NCBI RefSeq assembly: GCF_046630445.1
Contig: NC_092341.1
Coordinates: 216,569,501 to 216,633,500 of the forward strand
Direction of reading: 5' to 3'
DNA from: Rutidosis leptorrhynchoides
Lineage: Eukaryota; Streptophyta; Magnoliopsida; Asterales; Asteraceae
Length of the DNA: 64,000 nucleotides
Made by a program: the position numbers and the translations under genes. The notes beneath the pieces were generated by a model. The model saw only the letters and a list, made by a program, of their open reading frames with translations, did not search any database and was not told the DNA's origin. Each line of letters starts with the position of its first letter. The stretch's first letter is position 1. Of the stretch, positions 19,068 to 30,002 are shown in pieces.

Positions 19068-20864
19068 TCACTTCTTCTTCTTCCCTTTTCCAACTACCAT
19101 TGTCTTCTTTGAAGATAGCTTAACTTTCACTGTCTTTTTTGTCCACTTGTTATCCACATTCCCACTTCTTTTCTTCTCACCTGTACAAGTACTCTTATTG
19201 TGTCCATAAGTACCACATGTGCCACACTTCTTTAGCTTGCCTATAAATATTAACAAAATAAATACCATATTAATTGAAATGGTACTAGATGTAATTAATA
19301 AATAAAATGAGCATACCTTTTGAGCTAAGTTTACCACTATCACCAATGACATCAACTTCATTTTTGGACAACCTTCTTTTCTTTTTTGGACGACCAGGTG
19401 TGGAAATAGTCTTTGGTGATACCAGAGTGAACATGCCTTCTGCCTTTGGCCATAAGCTTCTCCCATTCAATGGCTCAATGGTGTATTGGTAAGTTTTGAT
19501 CCATGTATCTAACAAATACACTGGATGAACCCATGTTTCTGGTTCACCAGTTTCCAAACCATTTTCACTCATGTTATAAAACACTGCAATTGCATGCTTA
19601 CAAGGTATCCCTGTTAGTTCCCACTTTCTACAAGCACATGATCTAGTCTCCATATCCACAACATATTGATTAACTTTTCCACTCACTTGGTACCTTTGAC
19701 TAGTCACTTTGTCTTTACTCTTCCCAACTACACCACCTTTAACTCTTAAGTTACTGGGCCCCACATCACATTTTGTCTTCTTTGACAAATCACTTTGACT
19801 AACTATCTCACCACCTTTTGAATTTATACACAACCCTTCACATTTAACCCTAATTCTTCTTTTGTCATTCTTAACAATAACTAGCTTTCTCCTAGTTTCA
19901 ATAGCATGCATTCTCACAGCTTGCCTAACCTCTGATTTACTTTCAAACTTTTGTCCAAGATAGAAGATAGTTTTTCCCACTTGAACACTACCTTCAACCT
20001 CCTTTTTATGATTACGAATTCTCTTCTTCCTTACCCCTTCTTCATCACTTTGAGAATCATAGCTTTCAAAACCATCATTGTTCAACACTTCCAATTCTGT
20101 ACCCTCAATATTGACCTCATCATCTTCAAATGAGTTACAGCCATTTCCCATAAACTCTACATTCTTATCAATGTTAAAATTAAAATCTTTCATCTCTACA
20201 TGAACATCCAAAATCTCATTTTCATCATCAACAATGTAATCACTATCCTCAGAGTCACTACCTTCACTGTTATCACCCTCTACTAAGCTCCCATCACTGT
20301 GAACACCACCAACTACTAAGTTATCATTATTAATTTGTTCTGACCATAACCTCTTCCCTTTAATATCCTCATGTTCAGCATACACATCAATTTGCCTATA
20401 AATCACATCACCATCTTCTAGACAACTAAGCAAATAGTCCCTATGTTCATTATCATTTAAAAGATTTAACCCAGTATCCATGTTTGTATTGGGTTTAAGA
20501 AAACGATATACCACAGACCTGGTGGGATCATAACCTAATTCTTGCATGACTGAATCCAGTTGTCCTAAACAAAACTTTTCAATGTCAAAACAATCAATGT
20601 AATCAATTTTACCTTCTGTGTACACAACTTCACTACCCATTCTAAAATATCCACCATGATGTAACACAATCGTGAACAAATCAGGGTATACATCTGAAAA
20701 ATGTGTAAAAAATTAAAGTTAACAAAACAATTACCTAATAATATTTAGGGTTCCACAGAATTATGAGCTTTGGGTGCATAAAACATACCGTATAATTGGT
20801 CGATAGCCTTTTGATCAGTTTCTGATGTACGAATAGTCCATGAATCATCCATTGAATCATCCAT
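19068..20864 (-). CDS. MuDR-type transposase relative lacking the DDE core, 541 aa
   Basis: Exons on the minus strand: 20864-20789, 20693-19317, 19240-19068; phases agree and all introns are GT-AG. Order of parts: residues 1-25 (MDDSMDDSWTIRTSE); a PB1-like plant MULE N-domain at about 30-130 (DLFTIVLHHGGYF); an acidic Ser/Asp linker at 165-245; the MuDR DNA-binding domain at about 263-312 (FYLGQKFESKSEVRQAV); a SWIM zinc finger at about 370-400 (CACRKWELTGIPCKH, a C-x-C...C-x-H pattern); a basic patch; and a CCHC zinc knuckle at the C-terminus (CGTCGTYGHNKSTC). The DDE transposase domain normally lying between the DNA-binding domain and SWIM (some 200 residues or more) is absent, while the frame stays open. 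It could bind the TIRs without cutting. It may be a repressor-like derivative or simply a deletion product. Confidence 0.85.
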
Positions 20865-21190
20865 TGATAATCAATTTTGCTTTTAGGTTTTACTTCGTGG
20901 TTAACACTATTTGGAGGGATGAGTGTGAAAATCGGTGGATAAAAGTGGGGGACCATACCCGTTTGGGTTTATTCAGTACCAAGAATTAAAATTAATTCCG
21001 ATATTACCCATCACGTGTAACTCACGTGATGGGAGTTAACGTTCGATTTGGATGTCCGTTAGACGAAAGACTCCAATTGCAAAATTAAAATAATAAAGGG
21101 ACTCTGATTGCCAAATTAAAAACTGAGGGACCAAACCAGCGATTTGGGGTATAATAGAGGGACCAACTGAGCAAAAAAGTCAAAAAAATA

Positions 21191-21851
21191 TAAACACAAG
21201 TATCTATAAACATCTTAGCATATAGTTCGAATATTGAATGTGACAATGTATTTCATTTTCAAAAATTCAGAAAAGTGTATATAAAGTTTCATGTGAACAT
21301 TATTTACCAATCCCTTTTGATAGTTGACATATAGTTGGCTAAAACATCATGCCAACTCCCTAAATATGCTAAGACTGTCAATGTGATACATATTCATGTA
21401 TGCTTTATTCAGATAAAAACTAAGGTCTTGCATTAGCAAGTGGGAACAAATATAAAGTGAATTAAATAGTATTGATTGAAGCTGCAACAACAGTTTTGGT
21501 TACGCAAAAAGCAGTTTAAGTTGGACAAGCCAAATTTATCAAACAATCAAAGAATTTATGACCGACTATGCGAGTTTTTTTTATAAATAATGATAACACC
21601 GAGTTACCTGGAGTGTTTATCAGCGATGAAGTGTTAAATTCCAATGTCCACCAAAGAAACTGCAAGTTGCAAATCACGATAGTTCAGACATAATCAACAA
21701 ACATTCAGTATTAAGCATGTAAGGCATCAAATTAGCAAACTAAAATAGAACATTTACGTTCGACTTAGTATCATCGCCATCCTTCAACTCCGGTCTTTGA
21801 TCAAAACTATTTCCGGTCGCTGTTTGTTCACTTTTCCGATTGTAGAGCACT
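21191..21851 (-). other. 3' region of the candidate host gene: two further exon-like blocks
   Basis: Downstream of the stop at 21852 the minus strand keeps a donor AAC|GTAAAT near 21770. A block about 52 bp long (about 21663 to 21612) then lies between an acceptor CAACTTGCAG and a donor CCAG|GTAACT. These blocks are open in a frame that does not join exon 4 in phase, so they may be spliced 3' UTR, an alternative frame or a decayed end. The rest is AT-rich. Confidence 0.3.
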
Positions 21852-24800
21852 TTATAAACAGCGAATGTTTGATACAAGTTTGAGAAACTGTAAAAGAGAC
21901 AAATTGTGCGATTAATTTGAAATGATAGTGTGGATTTAGAAATAAACAGAAAGTATCAGTTTGGGACGTCTAGCAAGAAACGGTATATTAGAAAACATAA
22001 TTGAAGATTAGCTAAGAGGATGTACTATGAGCTGTGCAAGAAAATGAATCGTTAGATCTCAAACATGCGAAGTCATCCGACGGTTTAGATTGAACATTTA
22101 ATTAGCACTTTCTTTTAATATAGAAGAAGACTTGTGTCATACATACCCGGTTTTTACTTTAATTATACTACACTTTCATTATCACCTTTAAAAATTACAA
22201 ATATCCAATTTGACCCAATTTATAGTATGTCAATTTTAAAGCTAAAATAAAAATGGATGAAAGTGAATAGAAGTATAATGGCTTGGGAAAAGCTTTGTGA
22301 CCCGCTCATTTTGACACATATATTAAAGACGTATAATGGCTAACCTAAATAGACCAAAGAACACATGGACTCATTCTAGTTATTATTTTTCTTAACAGAA
22401 CTCCAAATTTGTAAACATCACTTCCCTCATTAAACATTCATGTTCTCGCATAGGAAGGTTTTATACATATATGCAGTGGGTGCCAGTAAGTACCTCATTC
22501 TGGGGCAGAGATTGTCATAAATACCTGCAGTTGGTGATGTATTGTCAATTTGTCATTAACTTCCGGAGGAGATTTAATTTTCCTCTTAATCGTCCAGACA
22601 TCCGGTACATCGATTGCCTTTCCTTTAAAACTCTTTCCTATAGATGAGTTATTTAATGGTACAGTTTGGTAGTGAGTTATGAATGCATAGACATAAACTC
22701 ATCTAATTATTAGCTAATTATTTATATTAGTTGTACGGAAATGTATAAATAAAGAATTGTACCAAATCAACAATTTCTTTGTTGTTAACCCCAAGTGCCA
22801 CTGTCCTGTCCTCTCATATCAATCCAATTTGCTGCTTCAATGAAAAACCTTGATAGTTTAAAGAATCTGCCTATCGGAAATTGAACATGAAAAACTGATT
22901 TATTAGTTGGTACCCAGAATTCTTATGCAATCAAGCACACATATCATCTACTGCTTATATAAAATAAAAATATAAATATAAACTCAATTTATATACTAAA
23001 TCGGTTTAATGTTTCAATTTTTGAAATATATCAGAACTTTTTTCAGTTAGAGACACAATATCAAACTCGTGGTGTGCATCTGTTCTACCTGTTCTATCCA
23101 ACTTCAAATGATCATCCTTCAACACAGTAGATGAAAAGTAGCAAGAAACATCCGATAAAAAAATCAATTGTATCCAAACTTTCACGAACTCAATAAATAT
23201 TAGTAACATATATGATATATGTGTATCATCTATGATTTTCTCTGCTATTCATATCATAATGTTTAAAACATCAATATGATTTATAGTTACATCTGTATCA
23301 ATATGTACATGAAAAGAATGATATAATATATAACATATTAACAATATTCATTAACTTTTAATTCAAAGAAATAATTGTGCCGTTGGTCCCTCCATTATAC
23401 ACCAAAAAGCTAACAGCGTCCCTCAAGTTTTTTTTTGGCTAACAGCATCCTTCCATTATCACCTTTTATGATGCCGAGTCCCTCCGTCTGAATGCCGTTA
23501 AATATGTCCGTTAAGTCTTGACATGTGCCTTGCATGTGAGGGTAAAATCGTCTTTCTAGCCTCCGTATCTAATTCCTTTTCTCTTTTAATTATTTTTTAT
23601 TTCCATATCTTTTTTATTTAATGATGACTAGATAGATCTGTATATCTCTTTATCATCAATTATACTGTATCTCTCTATCATCAAAAACATCTTAATCTTC
23701 ATCATGATATTAGATCGTTGTTCACCTTCATCAAATCAACGGATCATTATCAAGTTATCACCACATCATCATCCACAAGTTAGATTCATAGATCAACAAA
23801 AACATATCGTAGTTCGTTCACATTCAAGTTCGTTGATGAACTTCATCTCCTTAACCGCAAAGCTTAAACCGAATGAACACTAGATTCATGATCTAGAACC
23901 AAAAAATGAACACTCGATTCATGATCTAGAACCAAAAATGAACACTCGATGATCTTCAGTTACAATTAACAGTTACGAATTCATCGATTTCCAGATCGTG
24001 TTCATCACTAACCGAAACATCGTAAATCGGAGGTGCACAGAACAATTCGGAATATATTTGCAAAAACTAAAATTACAAAGTCATTTAAAATCATTATGTG
24101 AAAAACTTCAGATCATATCATCATGATTTGAGATTGAATTTGAAGGTCAAACTTTGGAGTTAAAAGTCAACCACATGTTCATGAATCCAATTCGAGCAAT
24201 CCTTGATGTTTATGGTTAAAGTAATGATTGGCAAAGGTTATGTGAAGGATTTACAATATTTTTTTAGGGATTCATCATCAAACACAGATTCAATCGAAAT
24301 TTAAATGTTGAAGTTCAATTTATGTTCTGTAAGACTCTACTTTTCAATATTTGGATGAAATTAAGTTAAATTATTATATTACTTGTTTTACAGTGCATGA
24401 TAAAGAAAGACAAAAGTGACTTAAATAATCCAGTAAGGGCTACTGAATTTCATGAGAAACTAATTAGTGCATATAAAGATCCAGCTTTGAAACCAGTTCA
24501 ATTTTCTAGAAGAACAAATGGCCACAATGCACCACTTCTTGGTTCTGAGGCGTAATAGAAATCCGATGGGCTGAAAAGCCCAACACGATGTTAAGTTTGG
24601 CCCACTAGTTGATGTGAATTTCGCTTCAGTTTTTAATGATATTACGGTATATATTCGATGGAACCATCTGTTTACAAATCATTTTCAGTTTAAGATCAAA
24701 TGTTTTTATTACATTTGTTTTGGGTCAACGAATATGTATAACCAAATAGGCTAGGGAATGAATTTATGTGAATAATATGTATTAGGGTTTATGATTTTCA

Positions 24801-25429
24801 ATGGTGAAGATGAATAGGGAAGATGAAGATGAATGGGGAAGAAAAGCACCAACCCTTCTCACACCATTAAAGGCTGAAAGTGAAGAAAAATGACGACTTT
24901 ACCCCCAAATTGAAAACCCCAATGTAACATCTCAAATCAAGAGGGAAAAAAGACGATTTTACCCTCACATGGAAGGCACATGTCAAGACTTAACGGACTT
25001 ATTTAACGGCATTCAGACGGAGGGACTCGGCATCATAAAAGGTGATAATGGAAGGATGCTGTTAGCCAAAAAAAAAAACTTGAGGAACGCTGTTAGCTTT
25101 TTGGTGTATAATGAAGGGACCAACGGCACAATTATTTCTAATTCAAAATACTAAATGTAAGATATCAAAACATCAATCAATAGCTTGATTAACCATAAAC
25201 ACAAACTCTTCTGAAATTATTATTTTGACAACTCAAGCAAATGATTACCTTGATAAGATCTTGAGTTGAATGCGCTCTTAAAATGTCATTGTTAAGAAAC
25301 TGTCCAACAAAATCAGACACCAACCTTGGTTCATAGAACATTAAAAAGATAATCACAACCTGTGTAACTTTTAGCACATGTAAAATCACAAAAATCAAGA
25401 AACATACCAATATTAAGAGAGAATCCCAT
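21852..25429 (-). CDS. Candidate host gene, five coding exons, 105 aa, unknown function
   Basis: Model on the minus strand: 25429-25408, 25367-25249, 23116-23089, 22637-22525, 21887-21852. Each junction has GT-AG signals and the phases join cleanly (1, 0, 1, 0). I do not recognise the protein. It starts MGFSLNIVTQVVIIFLMF, a likely signal anchor or membrane segment, continues YEPRLVSDFVGQFLNND, and has a basic middle DVWTIKRKIKSPPEV. MULE 3 lies wholly inside the second intron, which supports the region being a split gene. The short product and the 28-bp third exon mean it could be a truncated or decaying gene, or the 5' part of a longer one. The exons were read by eye without homology. Confidence 0.4.
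23368..25138. mobile_element. MULE 3: Pack-MULE-like element
   Basis: The TIRs are about 190 bp, starting GAAATAATTGTGCCGTTGG on both sides, with a perfect 9-bp target duplication TAATTCAAA (23359-23367 and 25139-25147). Spaced GTCCCT words recur in each TIR. The interior has no transposase. It contains UTR-like DNA rich in ATCATC and CTCGATTCATGATC words and an exon-like coding segment at 24394-24555. That makes it a likely gene-fragment carrier (Pack-MULE). It is inserted in the second intron of the candidate host gene. Confidence 0.92.
24394..24555 (+). pseudogene. Exon-like coding segment carried by MULE 3
   Basis: A good acceptor (ACTTGTTTTACAG) precedes 53 open codons and a stop, with a protein-like composition: ATEFHEKLISAYKDPALKP, then VQFSRRTNGHNAPLLGSEA. 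A possible donor (TTCT|GTAAGA near 24329) lies upstream. It looks like a terminal exon captured from a host gene. I cannot name the gene. Confidence 0.45.
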
Positions 25430-25754
25430 TTGTGTAGGTCTTAAACTCTGATAAAATCATTTCCAATACTCCATATGAAATGAAACAATCAATATGAATA
25501 CATCAGAGATCAAACGATCAATTGATTATGCGATCAATGATATTAGATATCAAATCGGACGATCTTCTTTTTTATTTAACTTTAATTTAATTGGCCGAAA
25601 ATCAATCAAAGGCGTTGACGTTTCTCACCCGAACACGAATCTTCGATCTCTGATGAATTACGACGGTGGATAATTGATGAATCAAGTGATGGAGGGGAAT
25701 AAGATAATTGATGAACATATCGACTTAATTATACCTAAAATTGTTAATAAAAAA

Positions 25755-26513
<759 letters not shown>

Positions 26514-26947
26514 CTCCCCCTCAATGCAAATTTTCTTCCAATGATGTCTTGCAGACCATTCCAAGTGCTTCTCTGAATTTTGTAAACTTTGATTTACTTA
26601 GGCTCTTGGTGAATATATCTGCAACTTGTTCATCTGTCTTTGTTGGCACCATCTTGATCTCCCCTTCAAGGACCTTCTCGCGAACATAGTGATAGTGTAC
26701 TTCTATATGTTTTGTTCTTGCGTGAAAGACTGGATTCTCTGCTAGACGTATAGCTGATAGGTTATCACAGAAAAGCTCTACTTGATAGTCTGTTGATTGA
26801 TGAAGATCTTCCATTAGTTGTTTCAACCATGTAATTTCTTGTGTTGCTGATGATGCCAATTGATATTCTGCTTCAGTGCTTGATAATGATACAGTTGGTT
26901 GTCTCTTGCTGCACCATGATATTACTCCCGATCCAAGACTAAACATG
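26514..26947 (-). mobile_element. Copia polyprotein C-terminus (RNase H) with polypurine tract
   Basis: The minus-strand frame ending at 26521 encodes the C-terminal RNase H of a copia Pol: [19 protein letters not shown], then [17 protein letters not shown], then [15 protein letters not shown]. These are the classical copia end motifs. The coding sequence is interrupted at 26947 by the chromovirus LTR. The rest of this element lies outside the window, beyond the nested insertions. It is a broken fossil. Confidence 0.9.
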
Positions 26948-29900
26948 TGATGCCCCGTACAAAACCATCGTGTACGAATCATCAACAACAGGATCATTAC
27001 AAGGTTAAGTACTATATGCGTTTTCAAAAAGAGTTTGCATTCATGGATAAAGTGACGTCATAACCGACATCAAATGTTTTACAATCCAAAAGCATGCTTC
27101 ACTAAGTAGAAGCAAATAATAGGTGTATGTGACCACAATGGTCGTTACAAGTCATAGTTCAAAAGTACGAATGTTTGAATGCAAAATAAAGTAGTTCATG
27201 CGATAGCAACTCTAAGCAGCGGGTGTCTACAGCACGACTAGTACACAGTGGAAGCTAACCTCAAGCACCTGAGAAAAACATGCTTAAAAACGTCAACACA
27301 AAGGTTGGTGAGCTATAGTTTAAGTATAACAGTATGTAAGGTAGGCCACGATCAAAACAGTATGATAAAGTATATGTTAACCGTGGGCACTTGGTAACTA
27401 ACTTAACGTTTATACCCCCTGAAAGTACACTTGGCAAGTGCGTATGTATACGAAGTATTAAACACTCGTTAAATGCTAGCGCTACTAGCCCGATTGGGGA
27501 TGTCAAACCCTATGGATCCATATCTAAGATTCGCGTTCACGGTTCAAAAACCAATGATTAAACGTTACCGAGCTAAAGGGAATGTTTATGCCATTGTATA
27601 ACCCACACATATATAAGTTTAAGTACTCGTGCCTAGTATGTAAAACATAAAATCCGCATGTATTCTCAGTTCCCAAAATAAGTTAAAGTAAAAAGGGAAT
27701 GTTATAACTCGCAATGATAATGTAGTCGTAAAGTCGGTTCGGAAAAGGTGTGCAAGTAATCGGTCCGAAGGTCCTCAACCTAAGGCAAATAATACTAAGT
27801 CAGTAAATCGTCTTAATAGGTTTAAAAGTATGTATTTAAGGTCATAAAGGTCATCATCATTCATCATCAAACAAAAGACGTAAAGTAGGTTTCGTTTATG
27901 AAAGTAGTTTAAAACAAAGGCTGACTTCGATCAGTCACCACGGCCTTTACCCTTACTGAAACAAGGTGAGACCAGTGGCCATGGCTCCATATATGAGTCC
28001 TTTAAGTGTGGTAAAATTTACAGAAGCAAACTCGTCTTCGTTTGACCGTGGCAACGGTCTAAGTGCGAGTAGGTCAGAAATTTTTGCACAACGTTAAAGG
28101 ACATAGTAACGATCGGAGGGCCATAAATCCTAAACCGTAACTCGGATTAAGATGAGTCCTATATGAAAAGTTATCTACTCAAAAAGATCTATCTAAAAAT
28201 CATGGTTAGAACAGCCCAGGTCTGCTGGTCTGTTACAGAAACAGCAGGTCAGTAGGTTTTGGACAGAAACAGTAAGTTTAAGTGAGTTCCGGTGGTCTTG
28301 GTGCTTGATGTTCATCATGGTTCTCATCCTTGATGCATATAGCTTCAAGTGTACAACTCATTGATGTATCTATATCATCTTAGCCAAGTCTTGACCATCA
28401 TAACCCCAGTGCAAGTCTAAGACATGAAGCACAACTCACTTAAGAGTTGCATGTAGTTTGATGAACCAAAGTTACATCAAAGTCTTAGGTTTGACACTTA
28501 CATGAAGTGTAAAAGTAATACTAACTAAGTTTTGACAATTATGACATAAGTGTGAGTCTAAGACATGTAGATCAACTCACTTAAGAGTTGTATGAAGTTG
28601 ATGAACCAAAGTTACATCAAGGTCTTAGATCTAACACTTACATGAACTTTAAAAGTAAAAGTAAGTTACAACTTGAAGTAAACTTATGAAATCAAGATCT
28701 TGAGTTGTAGAACATAGTTCATAGTTTGATCTTGAAGATCCAAGACTCAAAAGTCTAGATCTACCATAAGTGTACCAAGTTATAATTAAAAGTTTCATTT
28801 ACATGTTCTTGAACTCTTAAAGTTAACTTTAAGTTCAAGATTAATGAGATCAAAGTTAACTAGTAACATTTGACCAAATACAACCAACAACATGAAATTA
28901 AAAGTGCAAGTAAAAGAAGTAACAAACTAATTTAAACAAGTAATTAGTTCATTGTTGTTCATACTTTAAAGATTCAAACCAAAGTTTGATCTTTAAGAAA
29001 GTAAACTTTAAAGTTTACTAACATGACTTACAAGCATGAGTTTATCAACACATGAACATTAATCTTTTAAAAATAACAAATGTAGAACATATCTAGAAAG
29101 TATATGTTCTTGTTGTTCTTGTTTTAACAAGATAAAAGAAGAATCAAACTAGGAAATTTATTCTTGGAAATATGTAAGTAAGTAGCAACAATTATAAAGA
29201 CAAGTAGTTAAACAATAATCAAGAACATGTAATAAATAACAAATGATGACGATGGATGCATCAAGGGACACGGTTTTTATCAAGAAAAGAAGGAAGAAAG
29301 AAAGTCCAATTTACTTACAACTTAGAGAGAAAAGAGAGGAAATGTTTGAGGGAAAAATGAGAGATGAGTGTGTGTTTGAATTGTGAAGTGAATACAAGTG
29401 AGAGTAGTAAGTAAAAAAAAAAGATTTTGACTCTCCATCCCACCATGAAAGGCGACGGCCTGCAGCATATTCAAAGGGGGGTGGCTAAGTTTAATGGTTA
29501 TTAGCATGTAAAGTTCATAAAGGTGGTTAATGGGTGGAGTTACATGGGGATCACATGCAAACTAGATTCCTATTGTATGAAACTAACTAGTTACAATTTA
29601 AGGTGACACTTACATGATCTTAGTGGACTAACCAAGTTCATTAGTAATGTAGGGTGGGCTTAGAAGCCCAACATCAAGAGTCCATTACACTAATAAAGCC
29701 CAAGTTCACTTAAAAGCCCAAGTATGTATGTAATTAACAAGTTAATCCGATTAAAAGCCCAAGTAACTAACTAATAACCTTAGTTAATTAAAATGATTAA
29801 TAAAACTAATCATGAATGCAAATAATATCTTAAAATATTATTCGTGAAAGTTCCGGGTGTCATAAAGACGTTTCGGGCAATTAAAATCAAGTATGTTAAG

Positions 29901-30002
29901 TCATGGCAACATGTAAATGTAATAACATACATTCGTTTTATCACACGTATTAATAATAATAATTATTAATAAAATAACGTTGAAAATTCCAGGGTCGTTA
30001 CA
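26948..30002 (-). mobile_element. 3' LTR of a Tekay-like Ty3/gypsy chromovirus
   Basis: The plus strand runs from TGATGCCCCGTAC to GGTCGTTACA, about 3055 bp with TG...CA ends (TGTAACGACC on the element's strand). The copia sequence stops exactly at its left edge. Internally there is a tandem duplication at 28388-28660 and, at 27262-27313, the conserved block discussed in the findings. No ORF of note. The partner 5' LTR is outside the window. Confidence 0.85.
28388..28660. repeat. Tandem duplication of about 141 bp in the chromovirus LTR
   Basis: Two imperfect units starting at about 28388 and 28529 share AACTCACTTAAGAGTTG and GATGAACCAAAGTTACATCA. It is an internal LTR repeat. Confidence 0.75.

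Larger units (their letters stand above)
17940..21181. mobile_element. MULE 2: Mutator-like element with two convergent genes
   Basis: The TIRs are about 195 bp (17940-18134 and 20988-21181) and start GACTTTTTTGCTCAGTTGG. The 9-bp target duplication AAAAAAATA is perfect (17931-17939 and 21182-21190). Each TIR carries four GTCCCT words at roughly 30-55 bp spacing. Two spliced genes point toward each other from the TIRs: a GRF zinc-finger gene on plus and a MuDR-related gene on minus. This is the arrangement of maize MuDR (mudrA/mudrB convergent, promoters in the TIRs). The transposase gene lacks its catalytic core, so the element is probably non-autonomous although its ends and ORFs look well kept. 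Confidence 0.93.

Noticed and set aside
28388-28660. CRISPR-like array
   Set aside because: Only two long imperfect tandem units inside an LTR; no short repeats with unique spacers. No CRISPR array is present anywhere in the window.
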